Origin: JBEAOO01 sp041164825
GTDB taxonomy: Bacteria > Pseudomonadota > Gammaproteobacteria > Burkholderiales > Burkholderiaceae_C
Direction: 5' to 3'
NCBI GenBank assembly: GCA_041164825.1
Contig: JBEAOO010000015.1
Coordinates: 1-13,956, forward strand
DNA: 13,956 nt
The notes beneath the pieces were generated by a model. The model was not told the origin of the DNA. It saw only the letters and a program-made list of their open reading frames with translations, and did no database searches. The position numbers and the translations under genes were made by a program. Positions 13,880-13,956 of this stretch are shown here, in pieces. Positions within the stretch are counted from its first letter, which is position 1, and each line of letters opens with the position of its first letter.

Positions 13880-13956
13880 GTCTTTGATTTGTATAGAACG
13901 CAGCCCCAAAGCGCGGACTACAGAATGGGGTGGGAGAGTTCGGCTGGGGTGGGGAC

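Overview
The window is GC-rich, with the strong codon bias that leaves long open frames on the opposite strand of real genes. The protein types and the GC-rich palindromic repeats suggest a betaproteobacterium of the Comamonadaceae (Hydrogenophaga/Acidovorax-like). That assignment is an inference from style; there is no rRNA or other marker gene. No tRNA, rRNA, CRISPR array or complete insertion sequence was seen. The last ~0.7 kb is visibly less GC-rich and looks like a different, accessory segment.

Layout, left to right. (1) An LldP-type lactate permease on the minus strand ends at a perfect 14-bp-stem hairpin. (2) A palindrome-rich divergent promoter region separates it from a plus-strand pair: a galactose-mutarotase-like aldose 1-epimerase and a LacI-family regulator, coupled by an ATGA overlap. 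(3) Convergent to these is a minus-strand catabolic operon, in transcription order a fumarylacetoacetate-hydrolase (FAH) family protein, an alpha/beta hydrolase and an imidazolonepropionase-like amidohydrolase. (4) An AraC-family activator is divergent from that operon; two direct CTTATCGC repeats 20 bp apart lie between them. (5) A five-gene plus-strand operon follows: Gfo/Idh oxidoreductase, DUF1479 (YbiU-like) putative Fe(II)/2-oxoglutarate oxygenase, AGE-family sugar isomerase/epimerase, Dabb-domain protein and UPF0303 protein. The last three are joined by 4-bp stop/start overlaps. (6) After a C/G-rich hairpin and about 360 bp without a gene comes a small secreted protein with four cysteines that I do not recognise.

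As a whole this reads as a carbohydrate or sugar-acid catabolic locus: ring opening (mutarotase), aldose-ketose isomerisation (AGE), NAD(P)-dependent oxidation (Gfo/Idh), possible oxygenation (DUF1479), cleavage of an acylpyruvate-type intermediate (FAH), ester or lactone hydrolysis (alpha/beta hydrolase) and lactate transport. The substrate cannot be read from sequence. Control appears split between a LacI-type and an AraC-type regulator, and several candidate operators can be seen.

The most striking structural observation is that two adjacent genes of the five-gene operon (DUF1479 and AGE) each carry an in-frame insertion of roughly 27 to 28 codons. Both insertions contain the same GC-rich repeat, in opposite orientations.
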